Positions 25,097 to 33,520 of a stretch of 64,000 bases of DNA are shown here, one piece after another. The number at the start of each line of letters is the position of its first letter. The stretch's first letter is position 1. Source of the DNA: Kitasatospora sp. NBC_01266. GTDB lineage: Bacteria > Actinomycetota > Actinomycetes > Streptomycetales > Streptomycetaceae. The notes beneath the pieces are model-generated. The model did no database searches. It was given only the letters and a program-made list of their open reading frames with translations, and had not been told where the DNA came from. The stretch covers positions 5,208,001-5,272,000 of the forward strand of contig NZ_CP108458.1 in assembly GCF_036242395.1 (NCBI RefSeq). Direction: 5' to 3'. The translations under genes were made by a program, and so were the position numbers.

Positions 25097-26131
25097 CTAC
25101 GCCTGTGGAAGACGGGCGTAGTGGTAAGTGTGACTGGTCGTGAAGCCGAGGCCGTCATAGAGCGTGAGCGCACCGCTGTTCTCGGCCTCCACCTGCAGGT
25201 AGGCGCCGTGCGCGCCCTCCTCGGCGGCGCGCGCCGCGAGCACCGCCATCAGCGCCGTCGCCAGGCCCTGCCGACGGGCCTGCGGGCGTACCTCGATGGC
25301 CCCGAAGCAGGCCCACGGGCCGTCGATCACGCACCGTCCGATCGCCAGCGGCACCGGGCCGTGCGGGTCGGCCACGGTCGCGAACCAGACCGAGGGGCCG
25401 CCGTGCAGCACCTGCTGGGCGGCCCGGTCCGCGGCCGGGTTGTCGCCCGCCCGCCGGTAGGCCGAGAGCCAGTCGGCGCCCGCGGTGCGGGACAGCCGCA
25501 CCCGGTCCGTCGCGCCGCTGCCGCGGCCGGCCCTGACCAGCGGGGCCAGCGGCGCGGTGCGCACGTGGGTGGGGGAGTACTGGGCGCCCAGCCGGTCCAG
25601 CTCCTCGGCCAGCCCGGCCGGCGAGCCGGGGAGCGTCACCTCGACCCAGGCGGGCAGCGCGCGCTCGGCGTACCAGGACCGGACCCGGTCCAGTGCCTGC
25701 GGCAGCGGCAGACCGGGGTCGCCGAGCGCCTGCGCCGAGTTGGCCCGGCGGGTGAAGCCGGCCGAGGCCCGCAGCGTCCACTCGCCGAGCCGCTGCTGCT
25801 CGACGGCCGGCCAGCCGCGTGCGGCGATCCGCTGCAGCTCGACCGGGTCGGTGGCGGGCAGCGGCGCGGTCCGGGCCGGGAAGAGCGGGACGACCTTTCC
25901 GGCGACCAGGCGATTGACCGGAATCCGCGTTTCGGAGCGGTCCCTGGCGACTACGATCAGCTCATGATCGTTCCACGAAGTGAGCACACCGATCACATCG
26001 CGGAACGACGCCCGCCCGGTGGCCGGGTCCACCGGCACCTCGATCCGCCGCACGGACACGCGTCGTCCCACGTCAGAGGGTTCTATCCGGACCTCGGGGT
26101 TGGCGCCGACCGGAATCGGGGTGCCGCTCAA
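25097..26131 (-). CDS. GNAT family N-acetyltransferase
   Basis: 344 residues starting at TTG with GGAGG 5 bases upstream. An N-terminal ~85-residue SH3-like part (RRVSVRRIEVPVDPATGRASFRDVIGVLTSW) precedes the acetyltransferase. The acetyl-CoA loop is seen in VRPQARRQGLATALM near residue 285, with the family's C-terminal LYDGLGFTTSHTYHYARLP. It stands divergent to fdxA, 126 bases apart. A SH3-plus-GNAT protein beside ferredoxin is a recurring actinobacterial pair. Substrate unknown. Confidence 0.85.
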   Translation of the reverse strand: MSGTPIPVGANPEVRIEPSDVGRRVSVRRIEVPVDPATGRASFRDVIGVLTSWNDHELIVVARDRSETRIPVNRLVAGKVVPLFPARTAPLPATDPVELQRIAARGWPAVEQQRLGEWTLRASAGFTRRANSAQALGDPGLPLPQALDRVRSWYAERALPAWVEVTLPGSPAGLAEELDRLGAQYSPTHVRTAPLAPLVRAGRGSGATDRVRLSRTAGADWLSAYRRAGDNPAADRAAQQVLHGGPSVWFATVADPHGPVPLAIGRCVIDGPWACFGAIEVRPQARRQGLATALMAVLAARAAEEGAHGAYLQVEAENSGALTLYDGLGFTTSHTYHYARLPQA

Positions 26132-26223
26132 GCTGACCTCCGGTGCATTTGTGGTCTCTGACCCGCGATACTAGGGGCGGGCATCGACGACGCCGCGCTC
26201 ACCCGCGCACGCAAGAAGATAGT

Positions 26224-26239
26224 TTGGGCACCGGCCCAA
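26224..26239. promoter_or_regulatory. Short hairpin TTGGGC-N4-GCCCAA in the fdxA leader
   Basis: Six-base perfect arms overlap the -10-like TAGTTT (26220-26225) and end 3 bases before the fdxA ribosome-binding site GAGGAGGAA. It could be an operator or a leader hairpin. Confidence 0.35.
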
Positions 26240-26257
26240 CCGAGGAGGAACGACAGC

Positions 26258-26587
26258 GTGACCTACGTCATCGCGCAGCCTTGTGTCGACGTCAAGGACA
26301 AGGCGTGCATCGAAGAGTGCCCGGTTGACTGCATCTACGAGGGCGAGCGCTCGCTCTACATCCATCCGGATGAGTGTGTCGACTGTGGCGCCTGTGAGCC
26401 GGTCTGCCCCGTCGAGGCGATCTTCTACGAGGACGACACCCCGGAGGAGTGGAAGGACTACTACAAGGCGAACGTCGAGTTCTTCGACGACCTCGGTTCG
26501 CCCGGTGGTGCCTCCAAGCTCGGCCTGATCGAGCGGGACCACCCGTTCATCGCCGCCCTGCCGCCGCAGAACCAGGACGAGCACTGA
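26258..26587 (+). CDS. fdxA: 7Fe ferredoxin ([3Fe-4S][4Fe-4S])
   Basis: 109-residue electron carrier starting at GTG after GAGGAGGAA. Cysteines 9, 17 and 21 (with Cys25-Pro context) match the first cluster site, and Cys40, 43, 46 and 50 in CVDCGACEPVC match the second. Length and C-terminal extension match the actinobacterial FdxA/FdxC group. It lies 4 bases before dapC, an arrangement shared from memory with M. tuberculosis fdxC-dapC, suggesting co-transcription. It is likely to feed electrons to redox enzymes such as P450s. Confidence 0.95.
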   Translation: MTYVIAQPCVDVKDKACIEECPVDCIYEGERSLYIHPDECVDCGACEPVCPVEAIFYEDDTPEEWKDYYKANVEFFDDLGSPGGASKLGLIERDHPFIAALPPQNQDEH

Positions 26588-26591
26588 GCCA

Positions 26592-27734
26592 GTGAGTACC
26601 AACGCACCGCGCGCGCCGTTCCCGGGACACCCGGGGGCGGCGCGCCGCGTATCCGATCTGTTGCCGGTCTTCCCCTGGGACAAGCTGGAGCCCTACAAGG
26701 CGACGGCGCTGGCCCACCCGGACGGGCTGTGCGACTTCTCCGTGGGCACGCCGGTGGACCCGGTGCCCGAGCTGATCCAGAAGGCACTGGCGGCCTCCAG
26801 TGACACTCCTGGCTACCCGACCGTCTGGGGGCCGCTGGAACTGCGCGGGGCGATCACCGACTGGCTGCGGCGGCGCTGCGGCGCCGAGTTGGAGCCGACC
26901 GCGGTGCTGCCGACCGTCGGTTCCAAGGAACTGGTGGCCTGGCTGCCCGGTCAGCTCGGCCTGGGCCCCGGTGACCAGGTGGCCTACCCGCGGCTCGCCT
27001 ACCCGACCTACGAGGTCGGCGCCCGGCTCTGCGGCGCCGAGGCGGTGGAGTACGAGGACGTCGCGGAGCTGGATCCGGCGCGTGTGCGGCTGCTCTGGCT
27101 GAACTCGCCGTCCAACCCGACCGGTCGGGTGCTGACGGCCGACCAGCTGCGGCGGGCGGTGGCCTGGGCCCGGGAGCACCGGGTGCTGCTGGTCAGCGAC
27201 GAGTGCTACCTGGAGCTGGGCTGGGAGGCCGAGCCGGTCTCGGTGCTGCGCGCCGACATCTGCGGCGGCTCGCACGAGGGGCTGCTCGCTGTGCACTCGC
27301 TCTCCAAGCGGTCCAACCTGGCCGGCTACCGCGCCTCCTTCGTGGCGGGCGATCCGGTGGTGGTGCGCGAACTGCTGGAGATCCGCAAGCACGGCGGCAT
27401 GATCGTGCCGGCTCCGGTGCAGGCGGCCACCATCGCGGCGCTCGGCGACGACGCGCACGTGGCGGAGCAGCGTGCCCGGTACGCGGCGCGGCGGGCGGCG
27501 CTGCGGGCGGCGCTGGAGGGCCACGGGTTCCGGATCGAGCACTCCGAGGCCAGCCTCTACCTGTGGGCCACCCGCGACGAGCCCTGCTGGGACACCGTGG
27601 CGCACCTGGCCGGGCTGGGCATCCTGGTGGCGCCCGGTGACTTCTACGGGCCGGCCGGTGAGCGGTTCGTCCGGGTCGCCTTCACGGCGACGGACGAGCG
27701 GGTCGCGGCGGCGGTGCGGCGCCTGCGCGGGTGA
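26592..27734 (+). CDS. dapC: Succinyldiaminopimelate transaminase DapC
   Basis: 380-residue fold-type I aminotransferase starting at GTG. It makes N-succinyl-L,L-diaminopimelate from its 2-keto-6-amino precursor in lysine and peptidoglycan synthesis. The PLP lysine is Lys239 in SLSKRSNLAGYR. LNSPSNPTGRVL supplies the conserved Asn/Pro motif, and SDECYLELGW the PLP-ring aspartate. It is placed directly behind fdxA, and dapE lies a few kb downstream, supporting DapC rather than another aminotransferase. A 20-bp terminator follows. Confidence 0.92.
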   Translation: MSTNAPRAPFPGHPGAARRVSDLLPVFPWDKLEPYKATALAHPDGLCDFSVGTPVDPVPELIQKALAASSDTPGYPTVWGPLELRGAITDWLRRRCGAELEPTAVLPTVGSKELVAWLPGQLGLGPGDQVAYPRLAYPTYEVGARLCGAEAVEYEDVAELDPARVRLLWLNSPSNPTGRVLTADQLRRAVAWAREHRVLLVSDECYLELGWEAEPVSVLRADICGGSHEGLLAVHSLSKRSNLAGYRASFVAGDPVVVRELLEIRKHGGMIVPAPVQAATIAALGDDAHVAEQRARYAARRAALRAALEGHGFRIEHSEASLYLWATRDEPCWDTVAHLAGLGILVAPGDFYGPAGERFVRVAFTATDERVAAAVRRLRG

Positions 27735-27799
27735 CGGCGGGCTGATGGTCGTGGGCCGACTGTCGCGGGCTGACCGCGACGGGCCGGCGGGAATGCGAC

Positions 27800-27847
27800 A
27801 GCGGATGGCAGCTGACAGATTTCAGATTCTGTCAGCTGCCATCCGCT
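27800..27847 (+). terminator. Terminator of fdxA-dapC
   Basis: A perfect 20-bp stem (AGCGGATGGCAGCTGACAGA arm) with an 8-base loop, 66 bases after the dapC stop and followed by TCTTGT. Confidence 0.88.
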
Positions 27848-27922
27848 TCTTGTCATCCGTCGGCCGTCATCCGCCCGCAGTCAGCCGCCCGCCGCCGTCG
27901 TCCGGCGTCAGCTCCCGCGTCG

Positions 27923-28894
27923 TCAGTCCACCGTGGGCAGGTGCTGCGTGGTCCCGCCCAGCCCGCCGAGCAGGTTGCTCACCGCGCCCAGGTCCGGCAG
28001 GCCGCCCAGCCGGTGGGTGCTGTCGCCGGTCTGGTCGCTGAGCTGCTGCAGGTGCAGGGCGTCGGCGGCCTGGGCCGGGTGCAGCAGGTCGCCGGTGTTC
28101 GGCGCCCCGTGGGCCAGCTGGTCGGTGCTCGGCAGGGCGCCCAGCTGCTGGGTGGCGGGGAGCTGACCGGCCAGCTTGTCGACCATCGGCACCGAGCCGA
28201 GCGTGTTGCCGGTCGAGGGCAGCGAGCCCGTCAGGCGGTCGGTGGCGGGCAGCGCGGAGGCCAGCCGGTCCTCGCTCGGCAGCGACCCGGCCAGGCTGCT
28301 GGTGGCCGGAATCTGCCCCGCCAGCTGGCTGGTGGCGGTGACCGGGTGGTTCAGGGTCTCGGCGTTCACCACCTTGTCCACCCCGGTCACCGTGGGCGGG
28401 GCGGGCAGCGAACCGACGCCGGACAGCGGCGAGGCGGGCAGGCCAGGCATCGAGGACGTGGCCGGCATCGACCGCTGCGCAGCGCTCGGCAGGACGCCGC
28501 CCAGCGGCGTCAGGGCGGTGAGCTTGCCCAGCTCGGCCAGCTGGCCGTCGGTCGCCGTGGTGGAGCCGTCGTGGTGGCCGAGCGGGCCGAGCAGCTTCTC
28601 GCTGTCCGGCAGCTTGTCGCTGGCGGCCGTGGCGGCGGCATCGGTGGCGGCCGGCAGCGCGGTCCCGCTCAGCACCGCGCCGGTGGTGCCCAGCGCCTGG
28701 CCCAGCTGGTGTGCCTCCCCCTTCAGGTTCGAGTGCGAGGTGACGCCGTCCAGCCTGCTGATCCCCTGGGCGAGGTCGGTGCCCTGCGGCACCAGCTGGG
28801 AGGCGGACGCCGACCCGGCGGCGACCAGCGGGGTCGCACCGGCCGCGACGAGCAGTGCGGCCTGGGCGATCCGGCGTGAGAGGGGGAGGGACAT
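27923..28894 (-). CDS. Secreted low-complexity repeat protein
   Basis: 323 residues. The ATG at 28894 has AGGAG 5 bases upstream and gives a Sec signal peptide (RRIAQAALLVAAGATPLVAAGSASA, cleavage near residue 31). The mature protein is rich in Leu, Pro, Gly, Ala, Ser and Thr. From about residue 165 it consists of degenerate ~12-15-residue units of the form LPxTxxLxGxLPSxDxL, e.g. LASALPATDRLTGSLPSTGN. There is no cysteine and no sorting motif. I do not recognise a family; envelope or spore-surface location is only inferred from the signal peptide. Confidence 0.75.
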   Translation of the reverse strand: MSLPLSRRIAQAALLVAAGATPLVAAGSASASQLVPQGTDLAQGISRLDGVTSHSNLKGEAHQLGQALGTTGAVLSGTALPAATDAAATAASDKLPDSEKLLGPLGHHDGSTTATDGQLAELGKLTALTPLGGVLPSAAQRSMPATSSMPGLPASPLSGVGSLPAPPTVTGVDKVVNAETLNHPVTATSQLAGQIPATSSLAGSLPSEDRLASALPATDRLTGSLPSTGNTLGSVPMVDKLAGQLPATQQLGALPSTDQLAHGAPNTGDLLHPAQAADALHLQQLSDQTGDSTHRLGGLPDLGAVSNLLGGLGGTTQHLPTVD

Positions 28895-29258
28895 GGTGCT
28901 CCTAAGAAGTGACGACACGACAGGTCCGCCGGGCGGACGCCGTGATTACCGCTTGAGGAGCGAGAAGGTTTCGGCGGGCCAAGGTAAAGGGCGACTAAAG
29001 ATCGCATGATCGCTTTTCTGTCGAACCGGGCGTGGCGGCGCCGCCACGCCCGGTCGAAGAAACGTCACTCCCCTTGCCTGGCCCCTCCGGTGCGTCGACG
29101 GACGATCAGCCGGGCGACGGCCGTGGCGGACCGCTCCACCCTGATGGACGCGTCCAGGTGGCGCGGCCTGATTCACCCGTCGGAGGGGCGCTCGGCCGGG
29201 TATTCGTCAACATCCCTTGACGGGGTGGCCCTTCCCGCCGGATTTCCCGGGCGGTGCG
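28895..29258. other. Intergenic region with palindromes before the secreted protein gene
   Basis: About 360 bases. It contains the 5' leader of the secreted gene with the 15-base palindrome GTCCGCCGGGCGGAC (28924-28938), direct repeat GATCGC-AT-GATCGC (29000-29013 area), and a terminator palindrome (29025-29054). Short open frames here on the plus strand have arginine-rich, non-conserved-looking products and are not called. Confidence 0.5.
29025..29054 (-). terminator. Terminator of the lysozyme-like gene
   Basis: A 30-base perfect palindrome, ACCGGGCGTGGCGGC and its complement, about 205 bases beyond the stop of the minus-strand gene. It can act in either direction. Confidence 0.6.
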
Positions 29259-30260
29259 TCACTTCTTCCCGGTGGGCATCCCGAGCGTGACCAGCACCTG
29301 GCTCGTCGTCGTCCCGGTGGCCTGGGTCTGCCAGCCGGAGGCCGAGCGGTCGATCCGCCAGCCCTTGCCGTCGTAGGCCACGGTGCCGATGCCCAACTCC
29401 TGGGCGTGCGCCACCGCCCACTGCGCCACCGCCCAGCCGCTCTGCGTCTGCGCGTCCGCTCCGGGGTCGGTGTCGGCCGACGGGTCGGGGGTGAGCGCGA
29501 GCGTCGTCCCCGGCGTGCCGTTCCCGCTTGCCGGGGCCGCGCTGACCGCCTGGCCGAACTCGCGGCGGACCCGGTCGGTCAGCTGCCGCGCCGTGTCGGA
29601 GGTGGTCGCCGGTCCGGCCGTGGGGCTCGGCGAGGAGTCGTCGCTGTCCGCGGTGAGCGGCTGCGCGAACTCGTGCACGGTGCAGCTGAACGCGGCCGGG
29701 GCCCGCCCGGTCAGCGCCTCGGCCAGCGCGGTGGCGTTCGCCTCGTGCTTGGCGTACGCGCCGGGGTAGCCGCTCTTCTGCACGTCCTGCGCCGCCTCGG
29801 TGAGCGGCAGCCGGGCGTAGCCGGGTACCTTCACCAGCGCGTCCAGGAACTTGTTGGTCGCGTACACCGGGTCGAGGATCTGCTGCTCGGTGCCCCAGCC
29901 CTGGGAGGGCCGCTGCTGGAAGAGGCCCACCGAATCACGGTCGCCGCCCGGCAGGTTGTGCAGCTTGGACTCCTGCAGCCCGGTGGCCAGCGCGATGGTC
30001 AGCGCCCGCTCCGGCAGCCCGCGGGAGATCGTCACGGCGGCGATGGTCGCCGCGTTCGAGCCCTGGTCCAGGTCCATCGGGATCGGCTGACCGCCGGCCG
30101 GTGTGACCTCGCACTGCTCGGCCGCCAGCCCGTTGTAGTTGCGGTTCCACAGCACCAGGCCCGCGATCACCGCGCCGACCAGTAGCACGGCCGTCAGCAG
30201 CCAGCGCAGCGGTCGCCGCCGACGCTGACGGCCACGGACCGTCTCCTCCTTGTTGGCCAC
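29259..30260 (-). CDS. Membrane-anchored lysozyme/transglycosylase-like protein
   Basis: 333 residues from the GTG at 30260 (VANKEETV), chosen over an upstream start because it gives the expected basic N-terminus (RGRQRRRRPLRW) before a single membrane helix (LLTAVLLVGAVIAGLVLW, ~17-35). The next ~130 residues resemble a lytic-transglycosylase fold: LATGLQESKLHNLPGGDRDSVGLFQQRPSQGWG, with Glu in LQES at the catalytic position. The C-terminal ~150 residues are of unknown type and end with a small conserved-looking domain (WAVAQWAVAHAQELGIGTVAYDGKGWRIDRS). A role in cell-wall turnover is inferred. Confidence 0.78.
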   Translation of the reverse strand: MANKEETVRGRQRRRRPLRWLLTAVLLVGAVIAGLVLWNRNYNGLAAEQCEVTPAGGQPIPMDLDQGSNAATIAAVTISRGLPERALTIALATGLQESKLHNLPGGDRDSVGLFQQRPSQGWGTEQQILDPVYATNKFLDALVKVPGYARLPLTEAAQDVQKSGYPGAYAKHEANATALAEALTGRAPAAFSCTVHEFAQPLTADSDDSSPSPTAGPATTSDTARQLTDRVRREFGQAVSAAPASGNGTPGTTLALTPDPSADTDPGADAQTQSGWAVAQWAVAHAQELGIGTVAYDGKGWRIDRSASGWQTQATGTTTSQVLVTLGMPTGKK

Positions 30261-30419
30261 CGTGGCCCCTCTCACCTCGCGTTGTCCTGGCACACCGTAC
30301 TCAGTCACCACCGGTGCGGACGACTGTGCGGTCCCAGCTGGTTGCGTTCCGCCACCTGCCGGACCGCCGGCGTGTGCCGTCCGGGCCCGGTCGGATCGCC
30401 CCGGTTAGGCTTGCCGACC

Positions 30420-31514
30420 ATGAGCAGCCTGCCGGAAACCAGTGTCCCGACCGCCCTCGACCTGACCCTGGACGGAGGTGCGCTCACCGCCCGGTTGGTC
30501 GACTTCCCCTCGGTCAGTGGCGATGAGCAGGCGCTCGCCGACGCCGTCGAGGCCGCGCTGCGCGAACTGCCGCACCTGACGGTCGATCGGTACGGCAACA
30601 ACGTGGTGGCCCGCACCCATCTGGGCCGGGCCGAGCGGGTGCTGCTGGCGGGTCACCTGGACACCGTGCCGATCGCCGACAACGTGCCCTCCCGGCTGGA
30701 CGGCGACCTGCTCTGGGGCTGCGGCACCGCCGACATGAAGTCCGGGGTGGCTGTCCAGCTCCGGCTGGCCGCCACGCTGCCCGCGCCCAACCGCGACCTG
30801 ACCTTCGTCTTCTACGACTGCGAAGAGGTCGACGCGGTGCGCAACGGTCTGGGGCACCTGGTGGCCCAGCACCCCGACTGGCTGGCGGCCGACTTCGCGG
30901 TGCTGATGGAGCCCAGCGGCGCGATGGTCGAGGGCGGCTGCCAGGGCAGCCTGCGGGCCAGGATCACGCTGACCGGTGTCCGGGCCCACTCGGCCCGCAG
31001 CTGGCACGGCGACAACGCCATCCACCACGCCGCCGAGGTGCTCGGCCGGCTGGCCGGCTACCAGGCGCGCCGGGTCGATATCGACGGCCTGGAGTACCGC
31101 GAGGGCCTCAACGCGGTCGGTATCAGCGGCGGCGTGGCCGGCAACGTGATCCCCGACGAGTGCGTGGTGACCGTCAACTTCCGCTACGCGCCCGACCGCA
31201 CGGTGGACCAGGCCGAGGCGCACCTGCGCGAGGTCTTCGCGGGATTCGAGCTGGAGCTGGTGGACATCTCGCCCGCCGCGCTTCCCGGTCTCTCCCAGCC
31301 GGCCGCCCAGGCCTTCCTGGCCGCCACCGGGGGCGAGGCCCGGGCCAAGTTCGGCTGGACCGACGTGGCGCGGTTCAGCGCGCTCGGCGTGCCCGCCGTC
31401 AACTACGGCCCCGGTGACCCGAACCTGGCGCACAAGCGGGACGAGCACGTCTCGCTGGCGGCGATCGCCGACGTCGAGCGCAAGCTGCGCAGCTGGCTCG
31501 GCGGCGCCGAGTAG
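30420..31514 (+). CDS. dapE: Succinyl-diaminopimelate desuccinylase DapE
   Basis: 364-residue M20-family zinc hydrolase that cleaves N-succinyl-L,L-diaminopimelate, one step after DapC. Metal-site motifs are GHLDTVP, the bridging Asp in GTADMKSG and the Glu pair in YDCEEVD. The dimerisation domain carries RAHSARSWHGDNAIH. A final metal histidine is expected in LAHKRDEHVS. TAGGCT (30406-30411) lies 8 bases before the ATG with no ribosome-binding site, indicating a leaderless mRNA. Confidence 0.95.
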   Translation: MSSLPETSVPTALDLTLDGGALTARLVDFPSVSGDEQALADAVEAALRELPHLTVDRYGNNVVARTHLGRAERVLLAGHLDTVPIADNVPSRLDGDLLWGCGTADMKSGVAVQLRLAATLPAPNRDLTFVFYDCEEVDAVRNGLGHLVAQHPDWLAADFAVLMEPSGAMVEGGCQGSLRARITLTGVRAHSARSWHGDNAIHHAAEVLGRLAGYQARRVDIDGLEYREGLNAVGISGGVAGNVIPDECVVTVNFRYAPDRTVDQAEAHLREVFAGFELELVDISPAALPGLSQPAAQAFLAATGGEARAKFGWTDVARFSALGVPAVNYGPGDPNLAHKRDEHVSLAAIADVERKLRSWLGGAE

Positions 31515-31524
31515 CGCGGCACGC

Positions 31525-31549
31525 GGCGCCGCCCGGGCCGGGTGGCGCC
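31525..31549 (+). terminator. Possible terminator of dapE
   Basis: GGCGCC arms with an inner CCCGG/CCGGG repeat, starting 11 bases after the stop. The stem has one G-T pair and a very tight centre. Confidence 0.45.
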
Positions 31550-31639
31550 GCCCGATCGGCAAAGGCGTCGCCGTTCCGTCAGCTGCCCGCCTGCCGGAGG
31601 TTCCCCGTCAGGCACCCCCGCCGGGCGTAGAGTTTCGTC

Positions 31640-32479
31640 ATGACAGGGACATCAGCGCAGGACGGCGCAGACGAGCGGCGCTTCGGGCACGGCCCGGAGC
31701 TGGTGGAGCCGACCCCCGAGGGGGAGCGGCCGCCGAAGAGGAGCTGGCCGGAGAAGCGGAAGGGCCCGGTGCTGCTGCGCCGGGACCAGGTCGAGCCGGG
31801 CACCACCGACCAGCGTCTGCTGGACACCACCGGACCGACCGATTGGCTGCACACCGACCCCTGGCGGGTCTGGCGGATCACCTCGGAGTTCGTCGAGGGC
31901 TTCGGCGCGCTCGCCGAACTCCCCACCGCGGTCAGCGTCTTCGGCTCGGCCCGGACCCCGGTCGACTCGGCCGACTACGCGGCCGGCGTGGCGATCGGGC
32001 GGGCGCTGGCCGAGGCCGGCTTCGCGGTGATCACCGGCGGCGGGCCGGGCGCGATGGAGGCGGCCAACCGCGGCGCCTCGGAGGCGGGCGGTCTCAGCGT
32101 CGGGCTGGGCATCGAGCTGCCGTTCGAGCAGGGGCTGAACGAGTACGTTGACCTGGGCCTGAACTTCCGCTACTTCTTCGTCCGCAAGACGATGTTCGTG
32201 AAGTACGCGCAGGGCTTCGTGGTGCTGCCCGGGGGCCTGGGCACGCTGGACGAGCTCTTCGAGGCGCTGACCCTGGTGCAGACGAAGAAGGTCACCCGGT
32301 TCCCGGTGATCCTCTTCGGCTCGGCCTACTGGAGCGGCCTGGTCGACTGGCTGCGGGACACCCTGGTGGCGCAGGGCAAGGCCTCGCCGGCCGACCTGGA
32401 GCTGTTCCACGTCACCGACGAGATCGACGAGGTGCTGAAGATCCTCGCCGAGTCCCGGCGGCCCAGCGGGGAGATCTGA
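31640..32479 (+). CDS. LOG family protein (TIGR00730-type)
   Basis: 279 residues. The LOG hallmark PGGLGTLDEL is present, with the Rossmann-like VFGSART and GGGPGAMEAANRG phosphate-binding loops. LOG proteins release free base from nucleoside 5'-monophosphates such as cytokinin ribotides. An N-terminal ~75-residue charged extension is unlike the short plant enzymes. TAGAGT (31628-31633) ends 6 bases before the ATG, a leaderless arrangement. It converges on folP2; the LOG/folP2 pair is also found in M. tuberculosis (from memory). Confidence 0.92.
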   Translation: MTGTSAQDGADERRFGHGPELVEPTPEGERPPKRSWPEKRKGPVLLRRDQVEPGTTDQRLLDTTGPTDWLHTDPWRVWRITSEFVEGFGALAELPTAVSVFGSARTPVDSADYAAGVAIGRALAEAGFAVITGGGPGAMEAANRGASEAGGLSVGLGIELPFEQGLNEYVDLGLNFRYFFVRKTMFVKYAQGFVVLPGGLGTLDELFEALTLVQTKKVTRFPVILFGSAYWSGLVDWLRDTLVAQGKASPADLELFHVTDEIDEVLKILAESRRPSGEI

Positions 32480-32507
32480 GGGAGGTCGGTCCGCGCCGCC
32501 GGGCGTC

Positions 32508-33371
32508 CTAGGCCAGCCCCCGGCGGGCCACCGCCGGGGGCCGGACGCCCTGGATCGAGGCGACCATGTCCAGCACCTGCCGGGTCTCGGCCACCTGGTG
32601 CGCCCGGTAGATCCGGGCGCCCAGCCAGGCCGAGACCGCGGTGGTCGCCAGGGTGCCGAGCAGGCGCTGGTCGACCGGCTGGTCCAGGGTCTCGCCGACG
32701 AAGTCCTTGTTGGAGAGCGAGACCAGCACCGGGAACCCGGTGGCGGTCATCTCCGGCAGCCGCCGGGTCGCCTCCAGCGAGTGGCGGGTGTTCTTGCCGA
32801 AGTCGTGCCCGGGGTCGATGATCAGCGCGTCCCGCCGCACCCCGAGCGCGGCGGCCCGCTCGGCCAGGCCGACGGTGACCCGCAGGATGTCCGCCATCAC
32901 GTCTTGGTAACCGATCCGGTGCGGCCGGGTGCGCGGCTCGGCGCCGCCGGCGTGGGTGCAGACCAGGCCCACGTCGTACCGGGCGGCCACCTCCGCGAGC
33001 TTGGGGTCGACCCCGCCCCAGGCGTCGTTCAGCAGGTCCGCGCCGACCTCGCAGACCGCCTCGCCCACCTCGTGCCGCCAGGTGTCCACGCTGATCACGG
33101 CCTCGGGGTGGCGCTTGCGCAGCTCGGCCACGAACGGCACGGTGCGCCGCAGCTCCTCCTCGACCGTCACCTCCTCGCCGGGGCCGGCCTTGACCCCGCC
33201 GATGTCCAGGATCGCCGCGCCCTGGGCCATCGCCCGCTCGGCGGCGGCGAAGGCGGGCTCGTCGGCGAACGTGGCGCCGCGGTCGAAGAAGGAATCCGGG
33301 GTGCGGTTGACGATGGCCATGATGACCAGCTCATCCGCGCCGAACTCACGCGGTCCCAGGCGCAGTGCCAC
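32508..33371 (-). CDS. folP: Dihydropteroate synthase paralogue FolP2
   Basis: 287 residues. The GTG at 33371 has GGAGCGAG just upstream, and the product begins like the family. The fold is DHPS (VIMAIVNRTPDSFFDRG, SVDTWRHEVGEAVCE, LLNDAWGG, DPGHDFGKN). However the segment after LDIGG is VKAGPG, where true DHPS has ESTRPG, the loop that binds p-aminobenzoate. The canonical NVTPDSF is NRTPDSF. This matches mycobacterial FolP2 (Rv1207 type), reported to lack DHPS activity. It is therefore probably a paralogue with a different role rather than the folate enzyme. Confidence 0.88.
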   Translation of the reverse strand: MALRLGPREFGADELVIMAIVNRTPDSFFDRGATFADEPAFAAAERAMAQGAAILDIGGVKAGPGEEVTVEEELRRTVPFVAELRKRHPEAVISVDTWRHEVGEAVCEVGADLLNDAWGGVDPKLAEVAARYDVGLVCTHAGGAEPRTRPHRIGYQDVMADILRVTVGLAERAAALGVRRDALIIDPGHDFGKNTRHSLEATRRLPEMTATGFPVLVSLSNKDFVGETLDQPVDQRLLGTLATTAVSAWLGARIYRAHQVAETRQVLDMVASIQGVRPPAVARRGLA

Positions 33372-33520
33372 CCTCGCTCCTTCGGCCCTCGCGGGCTGGT
33401 ATCGCAGTATCGCCGGTATCGAAACCAGGGGGACCCTGGTGCGATGATGGGGCCCCGGCCTTTCCCAGGGACCCATGATCCCTCACACGGCCGCATACTC
33501 ACGTGTCGGGAGGACAGCTC

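Noticed and set aside
28895..29024. Possible ydaO-type (c-di-AMP) riboswitch in the leader of the secreted protein
   Set aside because: A GCCGAAACC-like segment is present, but the other conserved blocks are missing and I could not build the expected fold.
29006..29290. Plus-strand open frame of 94 codons
   Set aside because: Overlaps a terminator palindrome and the 3' end of the opposite gene; arginine-rich composition without ribosome-binding site.
32494..32526. Terminator between LOG and folP2
   Set aside because: CCGCCGGG/CCCGGCGG arms exist, but one arm lies inside the folP2 coding end and the loop is 15 bases; not convincing.
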